From: Candidatus Nitrosocaldaceae archaeon
Lineage (GTDB): Archaea; Thermoproteota; Nitrososphaeria; Nitrososphaerales; Nitrosocaldaceae
Reading direction: 5' to 3'
Length of the DNA stretch: 64,000 bases
NCBI GenBank assembly: GCA_026002835.1
Contig: BPGC01000005.1
Span: 48,239 to 112,238 of the forward strand
Shown: positions 52,907-63,649 of the stretch, piece by piece
How the letters are laid out: the number at the start of each line of letters is the position of its first letter
Numbering within the stretch: position 1 is the stretch's first letter
Position numbers and translations under genes: made by a program
Notes under the pieces: generated by a model
Databases searched by the model: none
What the model was told of the DNA's origin: nothing
What the model saw: only the letters and a program-made list of their open reading frames with translations

Positions 52907-54187
52907 ATGGCAGAAGCATATGCGCTATTAGTATTCCTTATAGTTTATACACTCATAGCAGTTAGAAGGGTTAAAGATATAACAATATCGGCATGGATAC
53001 CTATGCTTATAGGAGCGCTTCTTATGTTAATGTTTCAGACTATAAGTATGGAGGATGCTTACAAGGCAATAAAGGCAGACGTTATAACATTTCTAATTGG
53101 TATGTTTATTGTTGTAGCAGCACTTGAGAGATCAAGAGCTCTCAATGTTATAATTATAGGCATATTGAAGCATGTGAATAATACTAAAAAACTCTTGCTC
53201 TTCATAATAGTTATACTTGGTACACTCTCAGCCTTTCTAATGAATGATACAATAGCATTGGTTGCAACACCAATAATACTTAACATAGCAAGATTTGGGA
53301 TAGAATCGAAACCACTACTTATAGCACTTGCGTTTGCTGTTACAATAGGAAGTACTATGACACCAATAGGCAATCCGCAAAATCTATTGATAGCAATTGA
53401 GAGTGGTATGAAGGCTCCTATGCTTGATTTTCTAAAGTATCTTACATTGCCAACCATTGCTAACTATATAGCAACTTACTACTTGCTTAGATGGTATTAT
53501 AGAGATACTTTTAGTAAAGATATAACATTTAATATAGACGCTCTAAAAGTAACATACGAGCCTAATACTATCAAGGTTAATATAATTATTGTATCTCTAG
53601 TTATAATTGGCTTCTTTGTAGTTACAATAGCAAGAGTTATAGGTTTTGAACTGATGTTTGATATAAGCCATATAGCTATTATTGGAGGATTAATTATGCT
53701 TATATGCTCTAAGGATAGGCTTGCTGTTCTAAAGCAAGTTAACTGGGGCATAATAATACTCTTCATATCCATGTTCATCTTCATGGATGCGCTTGCTAAA
53801 GCTGGGATAATAGCAATGTTTGCAGATATGCTCTCACCACTTCAGTTTGTTGATAATAATAAAACAAGCATATCAACTATTCTTTCAATAATATCTGCAA
53901 GCACATTACTAAGCCAGTTTATGAGTAACGTACCATTTGTAGCTTTTTATATTAATATCATGTATGAACATGGCTTTTCTAATGAAGATATTAAAGCTTG
54001 GATTACACTTGCTGGTGCAAGTACTTTAGCAGGCAACATGACAATATTAGGAGCTGCAAGCAATCTTATCATACTAGAAGCAGCAAGAAGAGAAGGGTTT
54101 ACCTTTATAGAGTTCTTTAAGATAGGCTCTATGGTAACTGCTATAAACATGCTCATTCTAGTAACATTTCTGATTATTATACCCTAA
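52907..54187 (+). CDS. Ion transporter of the ArsB/NhaD superfamily
   Basis: 426 residues with about eleven hydrophobic segments. FLMNDTIALVATPIILNIAR (about 105-124) and the GSTMTPIGNPQNLLIAIESG motif (about 144-163), repeated as a C-terminal counterpart NVPFVAF...GASTLAGNMTILGAASNLI (about 348-380), are the IT-superfamily marks. Members carry arsenite, Na+/H+ or dicarboxylates; the GNPQN loop is shared by NhaD and ArsB-like proteins. Substrate is uncertain. It is followed 62 bases later by the ATP-grasp gene on the same strand. Confidence 0.85.
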   Translation: MAEAYALLVFLIVYTLIAVRRVKDITISAWIPMLIGALLMLMFQTISMEDAYKAIKADVITFLIGMFIVVAALERSRALNVIIIGILKHVNNTKKLLLFIIVILGTLSAFLMNDTIALVATPIILNIARFGIESKPLLIALAFAVTIGSTMTPIGNPQNLLIAIESGMKAPMLDFLKYLTLPTIANYIATYYLLRWYYRDTFSKDITFNIDALKVTYEPNTIKVNIIIVSLVIIGFFVVTIARVIGFELMFDISHIAIIGGLIMLICSKDRLAVLKQVNWGIIILFISMFIFMDALAKAGIIAMFADMLSPLQFVDNNKTSISTILSIISASTLLSQFMSNVPFVAFYINIMYEHGFSNEDIKAWITLAGASTLAGNMTILGAASNLIILEAARREGFTFIEFFKIGSMVTAINMLILVTFLIIIP

Positions 54188-54249
54188 TATAATTTAGATA
54201 TTATTATAATAATTCTTATATTGTATAGTTCAAATCTTATAGTAGGATA

Positions 54250-55161
54250 ATGAAGGTTTGGTTCCTTATAAAAGATGGTGAAGATGATGAAGAGAATAGA
54301 AGATTTAAAGAAGAGGCAGAGAAAGAGCATATAGAAGTTCAATTTGTAAAGTCTGAAGATTTTGATATTGTTATAACTAAAGAAGGTAGGAAAAGTGTTC
54401 TTTATAATGGCAATTATATTAACCTCCCAGATTGTCTTATACCGAGAAGAGGTGCAAGTACAACTTACTTTGATCTAGTAGTTATAAGGCATCTTGAGAA
54501 GCTAGGTGTTTTCACTGTTAATTCTAGCCATAGTGTAGAGATTGCAAAAGATAAGCTGCAAACTTTACAAACCCTTGCAGTAAATAAGATACCAATACCG
54601 AAGACAATGTTTGCTAAGATGCCATTAGATGTAAACTTTATTGAAAAAGAGTTCATGTTTCCATTAATAATAAAAACAATTTCTGGTACACAAGGAAAAG
54701 GTGTCTTCTTATGCAATGATAAAGAACAATTCGAAGATTTCATAGACTTTGTAGAGGTTTCTAAAGATCCATATGTAAACATAATTCTACAAGAGTTTGT
54801 TAGTTTTAGCAAAGGGAAAGATATTCGTGTATTTATTATAGGAGGAAGAGCTGTAGGTGCTATGATGCGAGTAGCTAAAGAAGGAAGGGTTAGGGCGAAT
54901 TTTTCAATTGGTGGCGAGGTTTTACCTTTTGAATTAAACCCAGAGATAGAATGGCTTGCAGTAGAATCAGCAAAAGTGCTTGGTTTGGATATTGCTGGGG
55001 TTGATATTCTTTTTGATGATAATAATAATTACCTAGTAAATGAGGTAAACTCTTCACCAGGATTCAAGGGTTTTGAAAGAGCTACAGGGATAAACATTCC
55101 AAAAGAGATTTATCATTATATAAAAGTTAGATTGGGTTTCTTTCAAGAATTTAATAAATAA
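54250..55161 (+). CDS. RimK/GSH synthetase-type ATP-grasp ligase
   Basis: 303 residues. The N-terminal domain (1-90) has LPDCLIPRRGASTTYFDLVV, as in RimK. ATP-grasp parts are KDKLQTLQTLAVNKIPIPKT (about 99-118), FPLIIKTISGTQGKGVFL (about 136-153), VNIILQEFVSFSKGKDIRVF (about 176-195) and the metal-binding end NNYLVNEVNSSPGFKGFE (about 256-273). RimK-type enzymes join an amino acid to a carboxylate on a peptide or small molecule. It might join a glutamate to F420, a lysine carrier or a ribosomal protein; context does not decide. Confidence 0.87.
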   Translation: MKVWFLIKDGEDDEENRRFKEEAEKEHIEVQFVKSEDFDIVITKEGRKSVLYNGNYINLPDCLIPRRGASTTYFDLVVIRHLEKLGVFTVNSSHSVEIAKDKLQTLQTLAVNKIPIPKTMFAKMPLDVNFIEKEFMFPLIIKTISGTQGKGVFLCNDKEQFEDFIDFVEVSKDPYVNIILQEFVSFSKGKDIRVFIIGGRAVGAMMRVAKEGRVRANFSIGGEVLPFELNPEIEWLAVESAKVLGLDIAGVDILFDDNNNYLVNEVNSSPGFKGFERATGINIPKEIYHYIKVRLGFFQEFNK

Positions 55162-55257
55162 TGCTTGCGGGTTAATTATAACATACAATATATTATATCT
55201 ATTCTCTTAATCACTAATCCATTCTCTATCAATTACTTACCATATTAACTAACATAT

Positions 55258-55735
55258 AGCTTTATCTAATCTCTTTATAGCTTCATTGGTATTGCATTCT
55301 TTGCTGAATGTATATGTTAACCATTCTCTAGTATAACAATCTATTATATTATAGCATATCTTTATTGCATCATATGTATGTTATATACTGTTCCATCTAT
55401 CTTATTTCTTATACTATTCCCCTTTATTAAATTAAGAATCTTTAATAATCTATATACTCTCTTCCTATTAATCTTAATACTCTTCTTCTCTTCTTCTAAC
55501 TGCTCTCTATTAGATATATAATCATAAAGCTTTATTGATTCTGAATTGTTCCTTCCATCTATATACCATAGATGCTTGTACATTATTTGTTAGATAATGC
55601 TAATGGTTGATTGGTTGTTAATAACTCTATACTAGCATCCTCTTCTCTTAGCATATCTCTTTCTAGCCTAATATGCATAAAACTATACCTTAAAAATTGC
55701 TCAAAATTGTCCAGCTTTAATGGGGTACAGTACAA
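55258..55735 (-). mobile_element. Deletion remnant of an IS3-family element
   Basis: It shares long stretches with the IS3-type element at the right edge of the window, including GCTTTATCTAATCTC at the left and the end CTTTAATGGGGTACAGTACA at the right. Internal parts are missing, so orfA and orfB survive only as pieces. The right end abuts the VirB4-like ATPase, whose start it appears to have removed. Confidence 0.85.
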
Positions 55736-56759
55736 TAGATATTGGTTCATTAGGAATACTATATCCGTTTGTATCTTCAGATCTATTAGAGTTGGTATAT
55801 TACTAGGTATAAATGCTAATACAAAAGCCCCAATAATATATGATTATCATTTAAGAGATAATTACAATATAGTAATACTAGCAAGTTCTGGTGCTGGTAA
55901 ATCTGTTACTGCTAAGTTATTCTTGTATAGGTTATTAATGAAAGTAAATCCTTATGTATATATTATAGATCCACAAGGAGAGTATGAGCAATTAGCAGAT
56001 ATATTTAATGCTAGTGTTATAAGATTAACAGATTATGATAATCTAGGATTAGACCCATATAATCTATTTGATAAGCAAGAAGTAGCAGATATTATAGCAG
56101 ATATAGCTAATGCAGATAATATTGCTAGAAAAGAGATAAGAGCTAGAGCTATGGAAGCTAATAACATATTCGATCTTTATGATAAACTAGATTATGCTAA
56201 ACAATTCTTACAAGACCTAGTTAAAGAACCACTAGCAACTCTATTTAAAGGATCTAGTAGATTAACAGATAGGAATATTCTATCATTGAAAGGGACTTAT
56301 GGAGAAGAGAGAGTTAGCATACTATTAACATTAGCATTAGCGAGAGCATGGAAGGATATAACTAGTATAGATAGAAGTATAGCAAAAGTATTGCTAATAG
56401 ATGAGGGTTGGATGCTATTCAACATGCCTTCTACTGCTAGATTTATCAATCTAATAGCTAGAGTTGGTAGGAAGTTGAATGTTATACTGCTATTCATAAC
56501 TCAAAGACCAGAAGATATTATAGTTAATAAGTATGGTAGAGCTTTATTAGATAATAGTGATACAAAGATATTGTTAAGGAATACTGAGGTTGCTACTAAT
56601 AAATTGAAAGAAGCATTATTGCTAAGTAATGAGGAAGCAAGTTATATAACTACAGCAAGCAGAGGAGAAGCATTAATGATTATTAAGAATATGAAGTTCA
56701 AGGTTATGATAATACCAAGTAGAGAAGAGTTAGAAGCATTCAGTACTACACCATTCTAG
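55736..56759 (+). pseudogene. VirB4/TraC-type conjugation ATPase, N-terminus truncated by IS3 remnant
   Basis: An open frame of 382 codons starts within the IS remnant (55611), but homology begins only after it. DIGSLGILYPFVSSDLLE is in one frame, then, after a one-base shift near 55788, GILLGINANTKAPIIYD, Walker A ILASSGAGKSVTAK, VYIIDPQGEYEQLADIF and Walker B VLLIDEGWML, then RVGRKLNVILLFITQRPEDI. This is the motor of an archaeal type IV secretion or conjugation system. The N-terminal half (about 350 residues) is lost, so it is probably dead. Confidence 0.82.
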
Positions 56760-56844
56760 CATTATGAATTATTTTTTACTATTTAAGGTTAATTATTAGC
56801 ATTAATTTCGTTTTATATATATCGGTTCTTTGAAATAATAAGTA

Positions 56845-57726
56845 ATGCAGTACAATAATATGATAAAAATACTAGGAATAGTAACTATAGCATTATTATT
56901 AGCACCAATAACAACTAATATATCTTCAGCAGCAGTTGATGATGAATGTGAAGATAAGATAATAGATTCTGTAAAGACTCAAGTATCAAAGATAGATAAA
57001 GATAAGGCTAAAAGCATAGCAGATAATGATAATAGAGTCAAAGTATTAACTGAAGGCTATGTTAAGGAGTTTAATGTTATCTTCTATACATACTCAATAG
57101 ATGCTAGTAATTGTATAGGATCATTAACTAATGTAAATGTCCATTATATTATTAGTAAGGAGAATAAGCCTATAAAGACTCTAACAGTAGTAATAGATGA
57201 TAAGATAAGTGTAGGATATACTGCTAGCAATTCAATAGTAGGTCTTCCACTAGATCTTCCATTTATAGTAATTGTATTCTCAATAGCATCATTTATAGCC
57301 TCTATATATGCAGTATATAGATGGGTAAATGGTAGGAATAAACATTTTGTCAGATCTTCTAAACAATACTCTATAATTGTTGATATAGCAGAAATATTAG
57401 GTTTTAGTAAAGCTGTTATACTAAAGAGTAGGTTAAATGAACTGCTTATTGTTAATAATAAGAAGAGTGTAGCAATAAATGCTATTCTATCTGCTATAAT
57501 ACCATTCTATATATTATATGTATACCATTTCATGAATAAAGATTTTGCTAAGCATAGTATAAAGGAGAAGTTGTTATTAGCAGAATTGATAGATGACATA
57601 AGAAGCAAAGATAATAGATTTGTTAGGAATATAATAGATTATAAACAAGTAGAAGAGAAGAGCACCTTTCTATATGTAGTATTAAGTATTACCTATTATT
57701 ATAGTAGTAGATTCTTCTGGTATTAA
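56845..57726 (+). CDS. Secreted/membrane protein of unknown function next to the conjugation ATPase
   Basis: 293 residues. A signal sequence at 5-30 (ILGIVTIALLLAPITTNISS) precedes a small extracellular domain with C36 and C86; a membrane segment lies near 137-158 (LPFIVIVFSIASFIASIYAV), then a charged cytoplasmic part with a second hydrophobic stretch (about 211-227). The last 20 residues (TFLYVVLSITYYYSSRFFWY) fall in DNA that reads as transposase in the next frame, so the C-terminus is probably artificial. It may belong to the decayed conjugative element. Confidence 0.55.
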   Translation: MQYNNMIKILGIVTIALLLAPITTNISSAAVDDECEDKIIDSVKTQVSKIDKDKAKSIADNDNRVKVLTEGYVKEFNVIFYTYSIDASNCIGSLTNVNVHYIISKENKPIKTLTVVIDDKISVGYTASNSIVGLPLDLPFIVIVFSIASFIASIYAVYRWVNGRNKHFVRSSKQYSIIVDIAEILGFSKAVILKSRLNELLIVNNKKSVAINAILSAIIPFYILYVYHFMNKDFAKHSIKEKLLLAELIDDIRSKDNRFVRNIIDYKQVEEKSTFLYVVLSITYYYSSRFFWY

Positions 57727-58321
57727 AGTAGCTAATAGAGGAGAATGGATGAATAAGAAATGGAAGGTAAGAAGAGGCTTTATAAAGATGCATATAGCTG
57801 TTGATATCAAAAATAAGAAGATAATAGCATTAGAGATAACTAGAGAAGATGTTCATGATAATAAGAAGTTTAAAGACCTTATAGATAATATAGATGCTAA
57901 AATAGATAAGGTTATAGTTGATGGAGCATATGATAGTAATGATAACTTTAATTATCTAACAGATAAAGGTATAGAACCAGTAATTAGAGTAAGAAGTAAT
58001 TCTATAATCAATAATAGTATAAGGGATATGCATGTATTAGATCAATTGAGTGATTATACTAGATGGAAGCATAAGCATGATTATGGTAAGAGATGGATAG
58101 CAGAATCTGTATTCTCATCATTTAAGAGAATGTTTGGAGAGTATATTAAATCAGTAAGATGGGATAATATGGTTAAAGAGTTGATGGTTAAAATTACTCT
58201 AGGCATATTTGCATTATATTGGGCATATTCAATAACAAAAGATTATAATGAGCATATCAACAATCATAAAGTTATTGATAATGATATAATAGATGCATTA
58301 AGTAGGATAGCTAAACTTTAA
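57686..58321 (+). pseudogene. IS5-family transposase, N-terminus missing
   Basis: The frame opens after a TAA at 57683 and reads LPIIIVVDSSGIKVANRGEW (first catalytic Asp), then VRRGFIKMHIAVDIKNKK, KVIVDGAYDSNDNF (second Asp) and GKRWIAESVFSSFKRMF (Glu). The first ATG is at 57749, after the first Asp. The N-terminal DNA-binding part is absent, so it is a relic. It differs from the transposase at 7509 and is probably a separate IS5 group. No terminal repeats were found. Confidence 0.8.
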
Positions 58322-58490
58322 ATTATAATTATATAACTCAATTAATTTATATTTATTGCAATACAAGAGATGATGGCTAATATGTATCTAAACTATCAAT
58401 AAGATGTATAACATTTTGTCATTCAAATCTAATATGTAAAGCGATAATTATTATGTATAAAGATAAATAATAGTATTTGCAATATATGAT

Positions 58491-61250
58491 ATGAAACTAT
58501 TATTTTTATTGGTTATACCTTTCATAATAATACCTTCATATGCTAATAATACTATCATTAATATATCTATACCATCTGAAGTATATGTAGGAGAAGAGTT
58601 CTCTATTGATATATCAGCATATGATGGTAATAATCCTATCAAAGGACAAGTGCATATACTGATAAAAGATCCAGATGGTAATACAGTTGATAATTTTAGA
58701 ACGCCAATAGATGGGAATTTAACATATAGACATGTTTTAATCAAACAAGGTTTGCATTACGTTAAGATCAGCATAGATGGAGAGGTAAGAGAGTTTGAGA
58801 TATTTGCTATAGATTTTACACTATCTACAGATGCTAAATATTATGCATCATTAAATAAGATGCTTATATATGGCACATCAGCACAGAATGATAGATTGCT
58901 AATAGATCTTATATTTGATGATGAGATAAAAGCAAGTTATATAGCAGAGAGTGATAGATTTGGTAATTATAATGTAACACATAGATGGCTAGATAGCAAG
59001 GATTATCCTTTAGGCAAATATAAGATAATAGCATATTCTACTAAATTGGATATAAGCAGAGATGTTAGTATAGAGTTATTCAAACCTTCAAACTCTCCAT
59101 TATCTATAGAGTTTGATGTTATACCAAATATCATACCATCTAATGATTATAATGCTTACAATCTCTTATTATCAGTAAATATAACTCAAGATAACAAACC
59201 AGTTGAGAGAGCTAAAATTAGTTTAGTATCATTATATGATATAGATGGCAATAAGAAAGCCTCGTTTAATGAAGAGTTTGAGTATTATAAGGAGTTGAAT
59301 AGATGGGCTATCTATAAAACAGTAAATCTTGATAAAGGTGAGTATTACTTTATAGCATATCTAAATTATGCTGGTAATCTAAAGCCAATAATATCAGATA
59401 AGTTCAAGGTTGTAGATGCTTATGAGTTTATCAATGCATTAAATGCAAGCAAAATAGAAACACATTTTGATAGTAGTAGTTTTGCAACATATCTTACAAC
59501 TACTAGGTATAATGATACTATAATAGATAGAGCATATCATTATATATTATATGAGCAAGGTAATAGATTGAATGTTACTACCGATTATTATATAGGTGAT
59601 CTATTCCCATTCTTTTATAATACAGTTATAAACAATTATAGGTTTACTCCAGATGCTGTAAATTTATTACCAGAAGTGAATAACTACTTCTATCCATTTA
59701 TAATACCTACTGATGTTAGAATAAATGATACTATAGCATGGCATCTAACACCATATGTAAATGCTACTGTTATAGGAGAAGATAGTATTAGATTTAATAA
59801 TAAATATCTAGATACATGGGTTATATTTGAAGATATAGAACATAACCTTCCTCAGAAGAGATATCATTGTGAGCGAGTATTTAATGAAGAATGGTGTGAA
59901 TATAGAGATAAATTTTATAACAATATAACAGTTTGGTTTGATAAAGATACTGGCAATATGATAAAACTCGAGATGAGGTATGAGCAATATTATGATAAGA
60001 TAGGCTATATTCCATTAGTAGTTGAGAGTGATATGATAGTAACTAATCTACCATTATGGTTTGATAGTAAAGAGATAATTATAGATAGCAAAGGAGAGAA
60101 GGTAGATTATAGATTAGAGTTATATCCAATACTTAAAGAAGATGCTTATACCATTGCTAATAAATTATCCAATTTATTTGATGAAGGTCAAGTAAAAGAG
60201 GTTAGTATAGAAAGAACAGATTATGAATGTGGTATAATGCCAGATGAAATGAAGATATTTTATAATTATCAAACATCATTAGGGAGTAGGATAACAATAG
60301 TATCATGTAAAGATTCATTTCTTAGCATGGATTATCAATCTAATAATACTAAACAGTTCTTCAAGCCATTATCAAGTAATGGAGAACTGATTAATGAGGT
60401 CAATAATATAATTCAAAGATTTACTAATAGTAGTATAACACTTGCATGTTCAGAATTACCATGGCTTTCATGTAATTATAATGCTATAGTGATAAATCCT
60501 ATATTACGCTTAGGACAGATTGTTAGCAATATAACCATATTTCCTAGCGTGCATGTAAGTATAGATAATATAAATGGAAGAATATTAGGCTTAAGTATTG
60601 ATAGGCTTTATGATACTGATGATATAACTATAAACATAGGTAGTGAAGAGGCTAGAGAGATCTTTAAGAACTTTATAAAAGAGATCTTTAAACTAGAGCC
60701 TAGTGTATCTAATCCTTCATTAAGGATGTGTAATGAGCATATATATTATGCAATATCAGCAAACTGGAATGATCCAAGATATAAATTTCCATACGAATTT
60801 GGTGTAGATGCTGTAAATGGTAATATAACAATTGATAGAGACTATTATTTAGGCATATATGATCCTGATGCTAATTGCATAGATGTTAATAAAGATGTTA
60901 CATTTAGCATACATACAAAAGATAGATACTCTATAGATGAGGATATAACTTTTGGTATAGAGGTTTATAATAATGGCAACTATACACTAGAATATAATAG
61001 GTTTGGATTTGCTTATGAGTTAATTAAAGATGATGAGGTATTATATGGCAAGACATTAACATTTGCTCCAGATAAGTTAGTATCATTTATGCTAGAACCT
61101 AGTTCGAAGATTAGGCTTAATGCAACTATAGATAGAGATAGATTATACATCACAGAGGGTGTTGATATAGAAGAAGGGGATTACAACCTAAGAGTAATGA
61201 TGTTAATACCAAATATATTGGTAGATGAAGTTAGCATAAAGGTAGAATAA
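58491..61250 (+). CDS. Large secreted surface protein
   Basis: 919 residues. Signal peptide at 1-20 (MKLLFLLVIPFIIIPSYANN). The first 100 residues form an Ig-like strand domain (SEVYVGEEFSIDISAYDGNN), a second lies at about 110-205. A long central domain includes paired cysteines (YHCERVFNEEWCEY, near 458-471; then CGIMPDEM, ACSELPWLSC) that look disulfide-bonded. The C-terminal 100 residues form a domain with TFGIEVYNNGNYTLEY, similar to intracellular proteinase inhibitor-like (BsuPI) beta domains. No membrane anchor at the end. The function is not known; cell surface or adhesion is inferred. Confidence 0.7.
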   Translation: MKLLFLLVIPFIIIPSYANNTIINISIPSEVYVGEEFSIDISAYDGNNPIKGQVHILIKDPDGNTVDNFRTPIDGNLTYRHVLIKQGLHYVKISIDGEVREFEIFAIDFTLSTDAKYYASLNKMLIYGTSAQNDRLLIDLIFDDEIKASYIAESDRFGNYNVTHRWLDSKDYPLGKYKIIAYSTKLDISRDVSIELFKPSNSPLSIEFDVIPNIIPSNDYNAYNLLLSVNITQDNKPVERAKISLVSLYDIDGNKKASFNEEFEYYKELNRWAIYKTVNLDKGEYYFIAYLNYAGNLKPIISDKFKVVDAYEFINALNASKIETHFDSSSFATYLTTTRYNDTIIDRAYHYILYEQGNRLNVTTDYYIGDLFPFFYNTVINNYRFTPDAVNLLPEVNNYFYPFIIPTDVRINDTIAWHLTPYVNATVIGEDSIRFNNKYLDTWVIFEDIEHNLPQKRYHCERVFNEEWCEYRDKFYNNITVWFDKDTGNMIKLEMRYEQYYDKIGYIPLVVESDMIVTNLPLWFDSKEIIIDSKGEKVDYRLELYPILKEDAYTIANKLSNLFDEGQVKEVSIERTDYECGIMPDEMKIFYNYQTSLGSRITIVSCKDSFLSMDYQSNNTKQFFKPLSSNGELINEVNNIIQRFTNSSITLACSELPWLSCNYNAIVINPILRLGQIVSNITIFPSVHVSIDNINGRILGLSIDRLYDTDDITINIGSEEAREIFKNFIKEIFKLEPSVSNPSLRMCNEHIYYAISANWNDPRYKFPYEFGVDAVNGNITIDRDYYLGIYDPDANCIDVNKDVTFSIHTKDRYSIDEDITFGIEVYNNGNYTLEYNRFGFAYELIKDDEVLYGKTLTFAPDKLVSFMLEPSSKIRLNATIDRDRLYITEGVDIEEGDYNLRVMMLIPNILVDEVSIKVE

Positions 61251-61454
61251 TAAACCTTTTATCATTTATACAATGAGGTTTGCTCTATTATGATAATACT
61301 CAATATAAGTTCTCTATATAATAATGACTGTATAAAACTCAATATGCGGAATGGTTTAAATGATAATAGCATTATTAACTCTTAATACTGTCAATTTACA
61401 GCAGACTACAAACACAGCAAAGGAACATAAATTACCTTTTTATTGTGATATGAT

Positions 61455-62135
61455 ATGAATAGTTCATATATAATGTTATCAATAATAGGTATATTATCAA
61501 TCATAATATTGATACTCATTATACCAAATCAAGAAGATAAAGAGTCGTTAGACGTTAGTAATTGTTCATTAGAATTAGATACAGATAAAGGCAGTAATAT
61601 CAAATTGCCAGGAGGATTGTATAGCGGAAGAACGTTTGATATAAATGTATATTATTGTAAAGTAGAAGGTTTTGATGAGATAAGGTTAGTAGAAGAGAGT
61701 AGTAAAGAGAGTACCGAATTTATAAAAATACCTAATTCATATGAGTTTGTTCTTAAGCAAGGCAAGAAAGCAAGTATAACATTCTTGGTTGAGATAAATG
61801 AATATTTCGAACCATATGGTAAGAAGGTTGAAGGTATAAAAGCTCTTATGTATGATGAGAAGACATTAGATATAAGGAGTTATTTCACAAAAATAGCATT
61901 GTATAACTATAGTAATGCATGGATAGATTATAGGTTTATTACATTTGAAGACTATTCTAAGGTTAAAATATACCTATCAGATATGGATATAATATCTGAT
62001 AAGAGTGTTATAGTAACATATACTTTTGAAGCAGATAAAGAGGCTAGAGAAGCAACTTATGAAGTATCACTAATGCCAGCAACTCCTATGTATCATCAGG
62101 GATTATTCTTATCAATAGGAAGAGCATACCAATAA
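61455..62135 (+). CDS. Membrane-anchored extracellular protein, paralog 1
   Basis: 226 residues. A membrane anchor (3-24) and short linker precede an extracellular beta domain: GGLYSGRTFDINVYYCKVEG, SYEFVLKQGKKASITFLVEI, NAWIDYRF and VIVTYTFEADKEAREATYEV. Two cysteines (C36, C66) may pair. The next gene has the same plan and motifs, so they are tandem paralogs. I recognise no family. Confidence 0.65.
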   Translation: MNSSYIMLSIIGILSIIILILIIPNQEDKESLDVSNCSLELDTDKGSNIKLPGGLYSGRTFDINVYYCKVEGFDEIRLVEESSKESTEFIKIPNSYEFVLKQGKKASITFLVEINEYFEPYGKKVEGIKALMYDEKTLDIRSYFTKIALYNYSNAWIDYRFITFEDYSKVKIYLSDMDIISDKSVIVTYTFEADKEAREATYEVSLMPATPMYHQGLFLSIGRAYQ

Positions 62136-62164
62136 ATTATTAAATATTTTTATCTAAATATAGT

Positions 62165-62821
62165 ATGGATATAATGCTTATAATCATAACTATAATAATA
62201 GGCTTATCAGCATTGTTGCCATTGATATTAATATTAAATCAATACACTCAAAGCAATATACATGATATCCAATATGATAATACCTATAACATTCCATATA
62301 ATACCAAATATTCATGTTTACCAGAATTACCTATTGATGATAAAAGTAGCATCCAAATACCTGGAATGTATTATAGTAGTCCTCCTAGTCAACAAGTAGA
62401 TTTTTGCTATAGTGAAGTTACTAATTTTAGCAAGATAAGAGAGATATCTGATTCAACATACGAATTTATATTGGAAAGAGGACAAAAGGCTAATCTAACC
62501 ATTATCATTGATAAATATGATACACCTTCATTTGAGAGGTTAAAGAGATATGTTAACAATCCAGAACTAGATAATATACATCTATATAGATATGAATATA
62601 GGAATGGGAGAGAAGGATGGATAAATTATGATTATGATTGGTATAATAAGAGTAATGTTGGTATAAAGATATATCAATCATACTCAGAAGTTTATCTAAA
62701 TAAGATAATTGTAACATATACAATTGAAGTAGATGATAATGCTAATTATGCTACATATAATGTAAAGACATCAATAATACCTTATAGAAAAGTATTCCTA
62801 ACAATACCATTTAAACCATAA
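62165..62821 (+). CDS. Membrane-anchored extracellular protein, paralog 2
   Basis: 218 residues. A membrane anchor (3-25) leads to GMYYSSPPSQQVDFCYSEVT, TYEFILERGQKANLTIIID, GREGWINYDYDW and IIVTYTIEVDDNANYATYNV, aligning with the previous gene (GLY.S, YEF.L..G.KA, WI.Y, VTYT.E.D..A..ATY). The C-terminus ends KVFLTIPFKP. Spacing of 29 bases suggests co-transcription. Confidence 0.65.
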   Translation: MDIMLIIITIIIGLSALLPLILILNQYTQSNIHDIQYDNTYNIPYNTKYSCLPELPIDDKSSIQIPGMYYSSPPSQQVDFCYSEVTNFSKIREISDSTYEFILERGQKANLTIIIDKYDTPSFERLKRYVNNPELDNIHLYRYEYRNGREGWINYDYDWYNKSNVGIKIYQSYSEVYLNKIIVTYTIEVDDNANYATYNVKTSIIPYRKVFLTIPFKP

Positions 62822-62888
62822 ATATAATAATCAGTTGTAGATGTGGGAGTGTACCCCTCAAAACTAGAATACTTGCTAAGGGAGACTC

Positions 62889-63644
62889 TCATACCATATT
62901 ACCTCCATTTAACTCATAAAACTCTTTTGGTGTTTTATAGTTTAATGAGGAATGTGGTCTTCTATAGTTATAATCAATGAAGAACTGTTCTATCATCTTA
63001 TCTGCTTCAAATGTATCAAATTCATATTAGTATATAATCTTCATTTATTGCTCTATGGAATACTTTATGTACTTTAGCATATATTCTTACCAGTAACCTC
63101 TTATATAATCATATCATTCCTAATTGTTAAATTATCAATCTTGTTAAATCTATCAGTTATAGCTTTATCTAATCTCTTTATAGCTTCATTGGTATTGCAT
63201 TCTTTGCTGAATGTATATGTTAACCATTCTCTAGTATAACAATCTATTATATTATAGCATATCTTTATTGCATCATATGTATGTTATATCCTGTTCCCAC
63301 AGTTGATTAGGTTTAGTTGCTACTGTTATTACTCTCTTCCTGATTATCTTATTTCTTATACTATTCCTCTTTATTAAATTAAGAATCTTTAACAATCTAT
63401 ATACTTTCTTCCTATTAATCTTAATACCTTCTCTATTTAATATAGCTGTTATCCTTCTAATGCCATATGAAGGATGATCTAATGCTATCTGTTCTATCTT
63501 CTCTAATAACTCTAGATCTAATCTCTTATCTAATCTTTTATCTGCTCTATCTTTATGTTTATAATAATAACTACTTGTAGCATAACCAGATAGTCTAGAT
63601 GCTTTCCTTATACCAAATTTAGTTAATAGTTTAGCATGAACCAT
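62889..63644 (-). pseudogene. IS3 orfB transposase, broken
   Basis: The start MVHAKLLTKFGIRKASRLSG leads to the HTH_21 region (HPSYGIRRITAILNREGIKI) and EQDITYI (first catalytic Asp). A stop follows at 63273. Then CYTREWLTYTFSKECNTNEA is in-frame, after which stops appear, and the end FFIDYNYRRPHSSLNYKTPK is intact (62960-62905 region). The DDE core is interrupted, so the enzyme is dead. Confidence 0.85.
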
Positions 63645-63649
63645 CTTTC

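Noticed and set aside
61359..61457. Short frame MIIALLTLNTVNLQQTTNTA upstream of paralog 1
   Set aside because: About 32 codons with no ribosome site or TATA at suitable distance; probably a decayed leader piece or chance.
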